In this document: positions 32,963 through 41,900 of the stretch, piece by piece
Layout: each line of letters opens with the position of its first letter
Position numbering within the stretch: position 1 is the stretch's first letter
Assembly (NCBI GenBank): GCA_964626065.1
Contig: CAZVDE010000001.1
Coordinates: 1 to 64,000 of the forward strand
Direction of reading: 5' to 3'
Length of the DNA stretch: 64,000 nucleotides
Source of the DNA: UBA3910 sp964626065
GTDB taxonomy: Bacteria > Bacillota > Limnochordia > Darwinibacteriales > Darwinibacteriaceae
Translations under genes and position numbers: made by a program
Notes under the pieces: model-generated
Database searches by the model: none
What the model was told of the DNA's origin: nothing
The model's input: only the letters and a program-made list of their open reading frames with translations

Positions 32963-33739
32963 GTGGTCATTTCTCCGGTTGATTTTATTCGCTTCGCTTT
33001 GGCCCTGATTCGTTTAGCCACGTTCTTAGTTGTAGTCCCGGTATTGAACATGCGCAATGCCCCTATTTTAATCAAGGTGGGCTTGGCGGCACTGTGTGCC
33101 TTGGCAATTATGCCTGAATTGGACGGCGTTTATGATCCGGAAAATCTAGGCGTATTATCCGTTTTAGCGCTCCAGGAGGTTGCAGTAGGCTTACTGCTGG
33201 CATTCGTGGTGATCTTAGTGTTCGCTGTCGTAACCTTTGCCGGCCATTTTATTGATACACCCATCGGTTTTGGTATGGCCAGCGTCTTTGACCCGGCCTT
33301 AGGGGGGCAGGTACCCGTTTTTTCGCAATTTTATTATGTCTTGGCCGCCCTAATCTTTCTGAGCGTCGATGCCCATCTATGGCTTTTGCAGGCGGTACAG
33401 CGTTCTTTTGTCCTAATTCCCTTCGGAGGCGTGATTAGCTTCGAACCCTCCTTCGTGCTTATTTCCGATCTGGTGGGCCAGGTCTTTATCATCGGCATCC
33501 AAATCGCCCTGCCGGTTGTGGCCACTATTCTTTTGACAGACATCGGCTTGGGCATTGTTATTCGGGCAGTTCCCCAGATTAATGTTTTTGTGTTGGGCTT
33601 TCCCATCAAGATCATGGTGGGCCTGGCAGTTGTGGTCTTCGCCCTGCCCACATTTGTGTACTTAGTCAGCGAACTTTTCGCCGCGGACGGCCTTTTATTT
33701 CGCTATTTAGAAGGCCTGCTGGCCCTGGGGGCGAGCTAG
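32963..33739 (+). CDS. fliR: Flagellar export gate protein FliR
   Basis: 258 residues from GTG 32963 (AGGGAGGG upstream). Multi-helix membrane protein with LIRLATFLVVVPVLN, the central AFAVVTFAGHFIDTPIGFGMA-like region and a C-terminal GFPIKIMVGLAVVVFALP. A single FliR completes the gate. Its stop touches the flhB start directly (TAGATG). Confidence 0.93.
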   Translation: MVISPVDFIRFALALIRLATFLVVVPVLNMRNAPILIKVGLAALCALAIMPELDGVYDPENLGVLSVLALQEVAVGLLLAFVVILVFAVVTFAGHFIDTPIGFGMASVFDPALGGQVPVFSQFYYVLAALIFLSVDAHLWLLQAVQRSFVLIPFGGVISFEPSFVLISDLVGQVFIIGIQIALPVVATILLTDIGLGIVIRAVPQINVFVLGFPIKIMVGLAVVVFALPTFVYLVSELFAADGLLFRYLEGLLALGAS

Positions 33740-34825
33740 ATGTCCTTGGCCAGAATTAATTTGCAGTTATTCGCCGGCGAGAAAACAGAACCGGCCACGC
33801 CCAGGCGCCGAGAAGAGGCGCGTCGGAAAGGGCAGGTGGCTAAGAGCGCCGAAGTCAGTACCGCCTTGATAGTACTGACCGCGTTTTTGGGTTTAAATAT
33901 ACTTGGCCCCTATCTGGCCGGGCAGCTGAAAGAAACGGTGCATTATTTCTTGGAAAACATGGCGCTTTGGCAGGGTGATGCAGCCGGTTTTAAAGCCCTC
34001 TTTTTAACCGCCTTAATCCGGCTGGCCCTGATCGTACTGCCCATTTTACTCATGTTCATGCTGGCGGGGGCGCTCAGCCAGGTACTGCAGGTTGGTTTTT
34101 TAGCATCGGGAGAGGCCCTAAAGCCGACCTTCTCCCGGATTAACCCGGTGGAGGGCCTAAAACGTATTTTTTCAAAACGGGCCATCATGGAGTTTTTCAA
34201 GTCCGTGCTGAAGGTAGGCCTGATTGGTTATCTTGTTTATACGCAGGTGCGGGCTAATTTGAACTGGCTGCCCGAGTTGGGTATGCTCCGGCTCAGCCAA
34301 AGTGCTCTACTTATGAAAGACAGTATTTACAGGCTCGGGTTGAGGGTGGGGCTTTTCCTTTTGGTCATCGCGGCCTTTGACTATTGGTATCAGCGGCGCG
34401 AATTTGAAGAGAGCATTAAAATGTCCAAAGACGAGATTCGAGAGGAACTCAAGCAGATGGAAGGCGATCCCCTGATCCGCTCCAGAATCCGCCAGCGCCA
34501 GCGCCAGATCGCTTCTCAACGCATGATGCAGGCCGTTCCCACGGCGGATGTCATCGTGACCAACCCGACCCACTTTGCAATCGCCATCCGCTACAGCCCT
34601 GAAGAAATGGCGGCACCGCGGGTCGTTGCCAAAGGGCGGGGCCTGATTGCGCAAAAAATCAAGGAAGAAGGATACAAACATCGTATTACTACGGTAGAAG
34701 ACCCCGAATTGGCCAGGGCTTTGTATCACACCACAGAAGTGGGCCAAGAAATACCGGCGGAATTGTATCCCGCCGTGGCGGAGATTTTAGCCTTTGTCTA
34801 CCGCCTGCAGCGAAAGACGATCTAA
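33740..34825 (+). CDS. flhB: Flagellar export switch protein FlhB
   Basis: 361 residues. N-terminal KTEPATPRRREEARRKGQVAKS, four membrane helices (about 35-215) and a cytoplasmic domain with the self-cleavage site NPTH (Asn275-Pro276). Autocleavage there, guided by FliK, switches export from hook to filament subunits. Length normal. Confidence 0.97.
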   Translation: MSLARINLQLFAGEKTEPATPRRREEARRKGQVAKSAEVSTALIVLTAFLGLNILGPYLAGQLKETVHYFLENMALWQGDAAGFKALFLTALIRLALIVLPILLMFMLAGALSQVLQVGFLASGEALKPTFSRINPVEGLKRIFSKRAIMEFFKSVLKVGLIGYLVYTQVRANLNWLPELGMLRLSQSALLMKDSIYRLGLRVGLFLLVIAAFDYWYQRREFEESIKMSKDEIREELKQMEGDPLIRSRIRQRQRQIASQRMMQAVPTADVIVTNPTHFAIAIRYSPEEMAAPRVVAKGRGLIAQKIKEEGYKHRITTVEDPELARALYHTTEVGQEIPAELYPAVAEILAFVYRLQRKTI

Positions 34826-34840
34826 TGGGGGTGAACTCTG

Positions 34841-36913
34841 GTGGCGAGAATGCCAACAACGGTAACGCAAAATATTGCTCGATTCAGTGATTTATACGTA
34901 GTACTGGCGGTTGTTTTGATCATTGTGATGATGGTCCTGCCGCTGCCCACTTTCTTGTTGGATATTCTGCTGGCTCTCAATATCAGCCTATCCCTTTTGA
35001 TTTTGCTGATCACCATGAGCATCCATGAACCGTTGGAAATTGCGGCCTTCCCCTCTTTGCTTTTAATTACAACGCTATTTAGGCTCTCGCTAAATGTTTC
35101 GTCCACCAGGCTTATTTTGCTTACCGGAAACCCGGGTCGGATTATTCAAGCCTTCGGCACCTTTGTGGTGGGGGGTAACTATGTGGTGGGCCTGGTTATC
35201 TTTCTGATTTTGGTCGTCGTCCAGTTTATGGTGATTACCAAAGGTGCTGAGCGGGTAGCGGAAGTTGCGGCCCGTTTCACACTTGATGCCATGCCCGGCA
35301 AGCAGATGAGCATTGATGCCGATTTAAATTCGGGTCTGATCAGTGAATCCGAAGCGCGGCAGCGGCGGGTTCAGATCAGCCGTGAAGCGGATTTTTACGG
35401 TGCAATGGACGGCGCCTCCAAATTTGTAAAAGGAGATGCGATTGCGGGCATTATCATCACTATTATCAATATTTTAGGCGGGATAGCGATCGGCATCTTC
35501 CAAAAAGGCGATGATTTCGCCGCCGCCCTAAACCGCTACAGCCTGCTTAGTGTGGGAGATGGGCTTGTTTCACAGATTCCTGCCCTGCTTATTTCTACCG
35601 CGACCGGCATCATCATTACTCGGGCTGCCTCGGAAAATAATTTGGGGCGAGACCTGACAACCCAACTGTTTTCCCAATACAAAGTGCTGGCCACCGCGGC
35701 AGCTGTAATTGTGGTCCTGGGTTTTGTGCCCGGATTGCCCACATTACCGTTTTTAATCATCGGCCTACTTTTAGGCGGTCTTTCTTTTGGCATACTCCGT
35801 TCCGAACGGCAGGCAGAAGTGTCTGAAGATATGGCCTTAGAGCAGCAGCAGCTGGAAGAGGCCCGCAAACCGGAAAGCCTTATCTCCCTGCTGCAGGTGG
35901 ACCAAATTGAATTGGAAATCGGCTACAGCCTGATTCCGTTGGTTGACGAGGCCCAGGGTGGCGACATGCTCGATCGGATCAGCATGATCAGGCGCCAGTG
36001 CGCACTCGACCTCGGCCTACTCGTTCCGGTGATTCGCATTCGAGACAACCTGCAGCTTAACCCCGATCAGTACGTAGTGAAGATTAAAGGAATTGTGGTG
36101 GGGCGCGGAGAACTTATGGTTAGCCACTATTTGGCAATGGATGCAGGGGGCGTGGGCGAAATCGTTTCTGGCATACCCACCAAGGAACCGGCTTTCGGTT
36201 TGGATGCTTTATGGGTAGACGACAGCCAGCGCGAACGCGCAGAATATGCCGGTTACACCGTGGTGGATCCGCCTGCCGTTTTGGCTACCCATTTAACGGA
36301 AATCATTAGAGAACACGCCCACGAGCTCCTCGGCCGCCAGGAAGTACAGACGCTTCTGGATGGGGCGCGAGGTGATTACCCCGCGGTAGTTGAAGAACTT
36401 GTGCCCGATTTGCTGAGCGTGGGAGAAATTCAGAAGGTGCTGCAGAATCTACTGCGTGAGGGGGTTCCCATCCGCAATTTTGTTACTATTCTAGAAACGC
36501 TCGCTGATATGGCCCCCGTCACGCGAGATGCCAGTTATTTAACAGAATATGTCCGGGAGGCCCTGGGGCGGCAGGTGACCCAAATGTATGTGGAGCAGGG
36601 TGAGCTGACCGTATTAACACTCAGCCCGCAGTGGGAAGAAACGATTGAGGCGGGTATTGAACATACAGAACGCGGCATTACTGTATCGTTAGATCCCAGA
36701 ATGCTGCAGGAATTGTATAGGCAGCTGGGCTCAGCATTAGAACAGCACCTAATGCCGTACCCCATTATTTTGGCATCGCCCCAGATCAGGATGGCCTTAA
36801 AAAGGTTAACCGAAAGGGCCGTGCCGCGGCTGGTGGTTTTATCCTATAACGAGATCAGCCCGGATGATCAGGTTAAGGTAGTTGGGACGGTGAACCGGAA
36901 CGATGCGGATTAA
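34841..36913 (+). CDS. flhA: Flagellar export protein FlhA
   Basis: 690 residues from GTG 34841 (GGGGGTGAAC upstream). Eight membrane helices in the first 310 residues with the FHIPEP signature region (FPSLLLITTLFRLSLNVSSTRLIL) and AARFTLDAMPGKQM.IDADLN. The large cytoplasmic domain (about 330-690) docks export chaperones. It forms the nonameric export ring. Overlaps flhF by 11 bases. Confidence 0.97.
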   Translation: MARMPTTVTQNIARFSDLYVVLAVVLIIVMMVLPLPTFLLDILLALNISLSLLILLITMSIHEPLEIAAFPSLLLITTLFRLSLNVSSTRLILLTGNPGRIIQAFGTFVVGGNYVVGLVIFLILVVVQFMVITKGAERVAEVAARFTLDAMPGKQMSIDADLNSGLISESEARQRRVQISREADFYGAMDGASKFVKGDAIAGIIITIINILGGIAIGIFQKGDDFAAALNRYSLLSVGDGLVSQIPALLISTATGIIITRAASENNLGRDLTTQLFSQYKVLATAAAVIVVLGFVPGLPTLPFLIIGLLLGGLSFGILRSERQAEVSEDMALEQQQLEEARKPESLISLLQVDQIELEIGYSLIPLVDEAQGGDMLDRISMIRRQCALDLGLLVPVIRIRDNLQLNPDQYVVKIKGIVVGRGELMVSHYLAMDAGGVGEIVSGIPTKEPAFGLDALWVDDSQRERAEYAGYTVVDPPAVLATHLTEIIREHAHELLGRQEVQTLLDGARGDYPAVVEELVPDLLSVGEIQKVLQNLLREGVPIRNFVTILETLADMAPVTRDASYLTEYVREALGRQVTQMYVEQGELTVLTLSPQWEETIEAGIEHTERGITVSLDPRMLQELYRQLGSALEQHLMPYPIILASPQIRMALKRLTERAVPRLVVLSYNEISPDDQVKVVGTVNRNDAD

Positions 36914-37952
36914 GAAATTTATGGGCAAAACAATGCAGGAGGCGGTGGAAAGCCTGCGCCGCGAATTTGGCGACGATGCTGTTATTTTACATACGTCCCA
37001 TAAAAGGCGCTGGTTTTTCGGCAGAATCGGACCGCGCCATTATGAAGTGCTGGGCGCTTATGATCCAAATTATGCAAAACGCACCCCTAATTCTCCGAGC
37101 ACACCCACACGCACCGCGGCCTCTGTCGAAACCGAACAAGACAAAGCGAGCGCGGATAGGGCGGAGTGGTCCGCCGCGATCCAGGGGTTATACGGCAAGC
37201 TCGTGGAGCGGGAAATACCAAAGGGCCTTGCTCAGGAACTGATCAAAGAAGCCTTGACTTCCCTGCCCAAACAGGAATGGAGCAATATCCACCGCATTTG
37301 GGCCCATTTGGAACAGGCAGTGGAACGGCGCATTATAACTGTGGATCCTTGGGACTTTTCTCAGCAGCAGAGAATTGTTGTTTTAATCGGCCCTACCGGG
37401 GTTGGTAAAACAACAACAGTCGCCAAGCTGGCTGCCAACTTCGCCTTGGTTGACCAAAGAAGCGTAGCTATGATCACGGTTGACACGTACCGCATTGCCG
37501 CGGTAGAGCAGCTGAGAACCTACGCGGAAATTATCGGCGTCCCACTCGAAGTAGCCTACAACCCCAAAGAACTGCGCCGGGGAGTGGCAAAATTCAAGGA
37601 TAAAGACCTTATTTTAATAGACACCGCGGGGCGCAGCCAAAACAATCACCTCCAATTGGCGGAGCTAAAAAGCTATCTGGAAGGAATTGATGCGGAGGTT
37701 CATCTGGTTGTCAGCGCCACTACTAAACTGCGGGATATAGAGGAGATCGTCCGGGTTTTTTCCCAGTTGCGCCTTGATCGGATAATTATTACCAAGCTGG
37801 ATGAGACAACCACCCACGGAGCTATCCTACAAACCTGTGTACGGGCGGAGGCGCCCCTTGCTTTTGTAACTACCGGGCAAGGAGTCCCGGAAGACATAGA
37901 AGTGGCGAGCGGTAAAAGGCTGGCCCAGCTTATTCTGGGGGATTTAAGATGA
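36903..37952 (+). CDS. flhF: Flagellar SRP-like GTPase FlhF
   Basis: 349 residues. Basic N-terminal B domain (about 1-80), a helical N domain, and a G domain with IGPTGVGKTTTVAKLAA (about 162-178), DTYRIAAVEQLRTYAE, DTAGRSQNNHLQ and TKLDETTTHGAIL. FlhF sets flagellar number and position with FlhG, encoded next and overlapping by 4 bases. The GAILQTC..A.AP.AFVTTGQ.VPEDIE ending is family-typical. Confidence 0.96.
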   Translation: MRIKKFMGKTMQEAVESLRREFGDDAVILHTSHKRRWFFGRIGPRHYEVLGAYDPNYAKRTPNSPSTPTRTAASVETEQDKASADRAEWSAAIQGLYGKLVEREIPKGLAQELIKEALTSLPKQEWSNIHRIWAHLEQAVERRIITVDPWDFSQQQRIVVLIGPTGVGKTTTVAKLAANFALVDQRSVAMITVDTYRIAAVEQLRTYAEIIGVPLEVAYNPKELRRGVAKFKDKDLILIDTAGRSQNNHLQLAELKSYLEGIDAEVHLVVSATTKLRDIEEIVRVFSQLRLDRIIITKLDETTTHGAILQTCVRAEAPLAFVTTGQGVPEDIEVASGKRLAQLILGDLR

Positions 37953-38803
37953 AAGATCAGGCAGAAGGTTTGAGAAAACTGGTGCGCAAACAAAAAACGC
38001 AGGCAAGGATCATAGTTGTCACCAGTGGAAAGGGCGGGGTTGGAAAAACGAATGTAGCCGTCAACTTGGCTTTGGCCCTGCGGCAGTTGGAATACCGAGT
38101 AGCCCTAATCGATGTGGATCTGGGCCTGGCCAATGTGGATATAGTGTTGGGAATAAATCCGACCCACAATCTGAGCCATGTTCTGCGCGGCGAAAAGACG
38201 CTGCAGGAGGTTGTTGTAGAAGGCCCCTTGGGCCTAAAGCTGTTAGCGGGCGGTTCGGGAATAAGTGAAATGGCCAACCTCAACGGCTGGCGCCTTGATG
38301 TTTTCATCAAGTCGCTGGAGGAATTGAATCGTGACTTTGACTTCATTATTTTAGATACGGGTGCGGGAATCCATCAAAACGTGCTTAGTTTTGCCTTGGC
38401 AACCAGTGAAGTTTTAATGGTAACAACGCCCGAACCCACCGCCATTACCGATGCATACGGCCTGATTAAGGTGATCTACCAGCGCAACCCCAAGGCACAT
38501 ATTCGCCTGGTGGTAAACATGGCGCGCAATCCCGGTGAGGCCGAGGCGGTCGCGGAGAAACTAAATTCCGTATTGCGTGAGTATGTCCAGCGTGAGGTGG
38601 AGTATATCGGCTATTTGCTCCACGAACAGCAGATCAATAAGGCAGTGGCAGCACAGCAGCCCGTCCTGCTCGTCTACCCCTCCTCTATGGCCAGCCGTTC
38701 AGTGAAAAGAATAGCCAGCCTGTTAGCGGGTGAAACTCCGCAAGTTGAGGCAGTGGGTATTAAAGGGTTCTTTTCCCGGGTATATGACTTCTTCCAGAAC
38801 TAG
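37949..38803 (+). CDS. flhG: FlhG (YlxH), MinD-like ATPase controlling flagellar number
   Basis: 284 residues. Deviant Walker A GKGGVGKT (27-34), DVDLGLANVDIVLG, and an FDFIILDTGAGIH switch-II motif. The N-terminal DQAEGLRKLVRKQ stretch matches the FlhF-activating helix of FlhG. The C-terminus is a membrane-targeting helix (FFSRVYDFFQN). In B. subtilis the che genes follow here; instead a PilZ protein does. Confidence 0.94.
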   Translation: MKDQAEGLRKLVRKQKTQARIIVVTSGKGGVGKTNVAVNLALALRQLEYRVALIDVDLGLANVDIVLGINPTHNLSHVLRGEKTLQEVVVEGPLGLKLLAGGSGISEMANLNGWRLDVFIKSLEELNRDFDFIILDTGAGIHQNVLSFALATSEVLMVTTPEPTAITDAYGLIKVIYQRNPKAHIRLVVNMARNPGEAEAVAEKLNSVLREYVQREVEYIGYLLHEQQINKAVAAQQPVLLVYPSSMASRSVKRIASLLAGETPQVEAVGIKGFFSRVYDFFQN

Positions 38804-38817
38804 AAAGGCAGAGAAAT

Positions 38818-39471
38818 ATGCAGATTTTTCCCAACCAACTCGTTGAGCTGCACCTAGACAGTACCGGAGGGCCCCTTGTACTGCGCACCCGCGTTGAGGA
38901 TGCGCATGATAATATTCTACTGGTAGGTGCCCCGCTGCAGCGGGGAAACCTGGTCCCGATCAGGGTGGGCACGAAACTGGGCATTGAATTCAAATCAACG
39001 GATGCGGCCAAAGAGGGGCGGTTTTGCAGTGAGGCGGTGGTAGAAAGAAGATTCACCGCCAAGATTCCCCTTTTACAGCTGCGCCTATTACATGAGTGGG
39101 CTAAAACCCAGGACCGGCGTTTTGTGCGCGTCCCTGTTTTTATCGATGCGGTATTTGTACCCATACAGGAGGGGGAAGAATTAGAAGCCCGCACCGGCGT
39201 TATTCTAAATTTAAGCGGTGGAGGATTTTTACTGCGAACCGCCTTTCCGTTTAATCCCGACGATGAGATTAAGGTGTCCTTTAACGTGGAGGAGCAATCG
39301 GTGGTGGCCTTTGCCTATCTAGCCAGATTTGTGCCCACCGAAAAAGGCCATGACTACGGTTTCGCTTTTACAGAACTTTCCGAACAAGTGAGAATGAACG
39401 TCATCAGGTATGTTTATAAACGGCAAATCGAACTGCGCAGCATGGCCCGGGAGGATAGCGGTAAAGAATGA
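38818..39471 (+). CDS. PilZ-domain c-di-GMP-binding flagellar brake protein (YcgR/YpfA type)
   Basis: 217 residues. An N-terminal YcgR-like barrel (about 1-92) precedes a PilZ domain with both cyclic di-GMP contacts: RRFVR (Arg100-Arg104) and NLSGGG (131-136, the D/NxSxxG motif). Proteins of this kind slow or curb the motor when c-di-GMP is high. Its place between flhG and sigD, overlapping sigD by 4 bases, points to control of motility output. Confidence 0.9.
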   Translation: MQIFPNQLVELHLDSTGGPLVLRTRVEDAHDNILLVGAPLQRGNLVPIRVGTKLGIEFKSTDAAKEGRFCSEAVVERRFTAKIPLLQLRLLHEWAKTQDRRFVRVPVFIDAVFVPIQEGEELEARTGVILNLSGGGFLLRTAFPFNPDDEIKVSFNVEEQSVVAFAYLARFVPTEKGHDYGFAFTELSEQVRMNVIRYVYKRQIELRSMAREDSGKE

Positions 39472-40250
39472 CGCCACACAAAGATCAGGAGCGGCTAAAT
39501 CAAATTTGGCAGGAGTACAAAGAAACCAAGAGTGAAAGCGCCCGCGAAGCGCTTGTTGAGCAATATGTCCCCTTGGTTAAGTATGTGGCGGGGCGCCTGG
39601 CCATTAACCTGCCCAGCAGCGTGGACGTTGGCGATTTGGAAGGCTTTGGTTTTTTTGGCCTGTTGGATGCGATGGAAAAATTTGATCATACCAGAAACAT
39701 AAAATTCGAAACTTATGCGTCCCTGAGAATTCGCGGTGCAATTATTGACGGTTTGCGTTCCATGGATTGGGTACCGCGCAGCACACGCTCTAAAGCGAGG
39801 GAGTTGGAGAACGCGGTGTACGAACTAACGAACCAGCTCGGCCGCAACCCCAGTGACGGGGAGATAGCGGCTGCTTTGGATTTGCCCCGAGAACGTTATT
39901 ACGACCTTTTGGACGAAGTGAGGGGCGTGGGCCTTTTCTCCCTTGACGAAACACTGGCTGCCCAGGACGCAGATGATAATTTGAGAATGATGGATTTAGT
40001 CTCAACAGAAGAACAAAGCCCGGCAGAGATACTTCTGCACAGCGAGACTGTGGAGGAGTTGGCCGAGGCGGTGCAAGGGCTGACAGAACGCGAACAGCTG
40101 GTCTTATCCCTATATTATACCGATGAGCTCACCTTAAAGGAGATTGGCCATATTCTTGAAGTGTCTGAATCCAGAGTTTCCCAGATCCATACTAGGGTGA
40201 TTATGACACTGCGCGGCAAATTCAAAGAAAGCACAGAACGGAGGGGGTAA
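39468..40250 (+). CDS. sigD: RNA polymerase sigma factor for motility (SigD/FliA)
   Basis: 260 residues. Region 2 (EQYVPLVKYVAGRLAINLPS, VGDLEGFGFFGLLDAMEKFD), region 3 (RSTRSKARELENAVYELT), and region 4 helix-turn-helix (LTLKEIGHILEVSESRVSQIHTR). FliA family features, including the absence of region 1. It directs transcription of late flagellar genes such as flagellin. Located at the distal end of the operon, as in B. subtilis. Confidence 0.95.
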   Translation: MTPHKDQERLNQIWQEYKETKSESAREALVEQYVPLVKYVAGRLAINLPSSVDVGDLEGFGFFGLLDAMEKFDHTRNIKFETYASLRIRGAIIDGLRSMDWVPRSTRSKARELENAVYELTNQLGRNPSDGEIAAALDLPRERYYDLLDEVRGVGLFSLDETLAAQDADDNLRMMDLVSTEEQSPAEILLHSETVEELAEAVQGLTEREQLVLSLYYTDELTLKEIGHILEVSESRVSQIHTRVIMTLRGKFKESTERRG

Positions 40251-40251
40251 T

Positions 40252-40542
40252 GTGTCCATCAAATTTCCGGATTTTCAGGTCCTCGTCTCCCGTTCCGAAC
40301 AGATCCCCCGTGTTAATAGGGAAGGGGATCAAAGTGGGGCTGCGGGGAAAATGGCGCCGCAGGTTTCCCAAGACTTCGACGTTCGCCGGCAGCGGGTCGA
40401 CCACAGCCGGGCCAAGGACAAAGTGCGCCGGCGCAAAGAAGGCGAAGAAAGGCGCCAAGGTGGCCATGAAGAGAAACAAGGGTCTAAGCACGGTAAGCAG
40501 CGGCGGCCCACCCGCGGGCGCCGGATTGATCTGCGTGCCTAG
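40252..40542 (+). CDS. Small basic protein downstream of sigD, unknown function
   Basis: 96 residues from GTG 40252. It begins MSIKFPDFQVLVSRSEQIPRV, has a highly charged, Arg/Lys/Glu/Gln-rich middle and ends GRRIDLRA. This looks like the short proteins often found between sigD and the DUF6115 gene in clostridia, with the same start and end motifs, as far as I recall. An ATG at 40250 opens a different frame over the same bases, but its product has no recognisable pattern. Probably disordered; role unknown. Confidence 0.65.
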   Translation: MSIKFPDFQVLVSRSEQIPRVNREGDQSGAAGKMAPQVSQDFDVRRQRVDHSRAKDKVRRRKEGEERRQGGHEEKQGSKHGKQRRPTRGRRIDLRA

Positions 40543-40552
40543 GGGGTAAACT

Positions 40553-40945
40553 ATGGAATACTTTCTCGTGTTTTTATTGGGCATCGCGCTGGCGGTGGTT
40601 GTGTTTTTCATCACTCGGCCCGCCCTGTTTACCCGCTCCAAACAGGATTTTTCACTTTTCGAGACGATGTTTGAAGATGCCATGGACGAACTGGAGCGGC
40701 GCCAGGAACAGTTTCTGCGCGAGGTTCAAACAAGGCACCAAGAGCTTTTAGAACTGCAGCACAAGCTGAACACCGCCTTCGCCCCAACTCAAGCTAAATC
40801 ACCGAAGGTATTAGCAGTGCTGCAGCTGGCCGAACAGGGGGATGAAGTGGCATCAATAGCAAAACAGCTCGGTTTAGGCGTAGGCGAAGTGGAGTTGATT
40901 ATGGATCTAAATAAAGAATGGGAAACGCTTGCTGAAAGCGAGTAA
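40553..40945 (+). CDS. DUF6115/SwrB-like membrane protein
   Basis: 130 residues from ATG 40553. One N-terminal membrane helix (about 3-20), a coiled coil (about 38-78), and a small C-terminal helix-turn-helix-like segment (VASIAKQLGLGVGEVELIMDL). Same architecture and place (between sigD and rpsB) as B. subtilis SwrB, which activates flagellar export gate assembly. The 3' end contains the rpsB promoter. Confidence 0.75.
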   Translation: MEYFLVFLLGIALAVVVFFITRPALFTRSKQDFSLFETMFEDAMDELERRQEQFLREVQTRHQELLELQHKLNTAFAPTQAKSPKVLAVLQLAEQGDEVASIAKQLGLGVGEVELIMDLNKEWETLAESE

Positions 40946-40957
40946 ATATGCTATATT
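40929..40957 (+). promoter_or_regulatory. Sigma-A promoter of rpsB
   Basis: TTGCTG at 40929-40934, a 17-base spacer and TATATT at 40952-40957, overlapping the 3' end of the preceding gene. Expected transcription start is near 40964, giving an unusually long leader of about 106 bases. Confidence 0.75.
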
Positions 40958-40979
40958 AGCAAGTGGTATCCATTACACA

Positions 40980-41037
40980 CGGTTTTGGATGGGAAATAAG
41001 TGTGCCAACTCGGTCTTATTCCCAAAAGAAAAAACCG
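40980..41037 (+). promoter_or_regulatory. Two-stem structured leader of rpsB, candidate S2 autoregulatory element
   Basis: Outer stem CGGTTTT (40980-40986) with AAAACCG (41031-41037). The inner stem pairs TGGGAAATAAG (40990-41000) with CTTATTCCCA (41015-41024), ten pairs with one bulged A and a 14-base loop. No T-run follows, so it is not a terminator. It lies wholly between the promoter and the ribosome site. Regulation by S2 is an inference. Confidence 0.55.
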
Positions 41038-41069
41038 GAGGATAAAACAAAGGAAGGGAGGTGGGCGAC

Positions 41070-41822
41070 ATGGCCGTAATTTCTATGAAACAGCTTCTGG
41101 AGGCCGGCGTTCACTTCGGGCATCAGACCCGCAGATGGAATCCGAAAATGGCAGAATATATATTCACGGAGAGAAACGGGATTTACATCATCGACCTGCA
41201 GAAGACGGTACGCATGGTAGATGACGCCTATAATTTTGTTCGTGACACAGTCGCCGATGGAAAATCGGTTCTTTTTGTGGGCACGAAAAAGCAGGCTCAA
41301 GACACAATCCGGGATGAAGCGGAACGCTGTGGCATGTTCTTTGTAAACCAGCGGTGGCTTGGGGGAATGCTGACTAACTTTAAGACGATTAACTCTCGTC
41401 TGCGGCGTCTTGATGAGATTGAGCAGATGGAGGAGGAAGGCCTTTTTGAGGTCCTGCCCAAGAAAGAAGTAATGGGGCTTCTCAGGGAAAAGGAACGCTT
41501 AACCAGGTTTTTAGGCGGTATTCGCGGTATGGACACTCTGCCGGGTGCTTTATTCGTGGTTGATCCGAGAAAAGAGCGGATTGCGGTGGCGGAGGCTCGC
41601 AAATTGGGCATACCCATCGTGGCAATAGTGGACACGAACTGCGATCCCGATGAGATTGATTATATCATCCCGGGCAACGATGATGCCATTCGGGCAGTCA
41701 AGCTTTTAACCGGTACCATGGCCGATGCGGTAATTGAAGCTAAGGAAGGTACCAGTTTCGCGGATGAAGAAGAATCCCAAACAACAGGCACAGCACCTAA
41801 GGGTGCGGACAGCATTGCCTAA
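41070..41822 (+). CDS. rpsB: 30S ribosomal protein S2
   Basis: 250 residues from ATG 41070 (GGGAGGTGG upstream). Family motifs MKQLLEAGVHFGHQTRRWNPKM, YIFTERNGIYIIDLQKT, FVNQRWLGGMLTNFKT and PGALFVVDPRKERIAV. S2 is the last major protein to join the 30S subunit. rpsB-tsf is a universal pair. Confidence 0.97.
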   Translation: MAVISMKQLLEAGVHFGHQTRRWNPKMAEYIFTERNGIYIIDLQKTVRMVDDAYNFVRDTVADGKSVLFVGTKKQAQDTIRDEAERCGMFFVNQRWLGGMLTNFKTINSRLRRLDEIEQMEEEGLFEVLPKKEVMGLLREKERLTRFLGGIRGMDTLPGALFVVDPRKERIAVAEARKLGIPIVAIVDTNCDPDEIDYIIPGNDDAIRAVKLLTGTMADAVIEAKEGTSFADEEESQTTGTAPKGADSIA

Positions 41823-41836
41823 GCATTGATCCAACC

Positions 41837-41873
41837 AAGGGGAGCGGGGGTGTAGACTCTCTCCCCTTTTTTT
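41837..41873 (+). terminator. Intrinsic terminator or attenuator between rpsB and tsf
   Basis: AAGGGGAG (41837-41844) pairs with CTCCCCTT (41861-41868), loop of 16 bases, followed by a TTTTTTT run ending at 41873. No separate tsf promoter is obvious, so partial read-through probably sets the S2 to EF-Ts ratio. Confidence 0.85.
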
Positions 41874-41900
41874 AACAATACTTATTAGAGGAGGGGTTTT

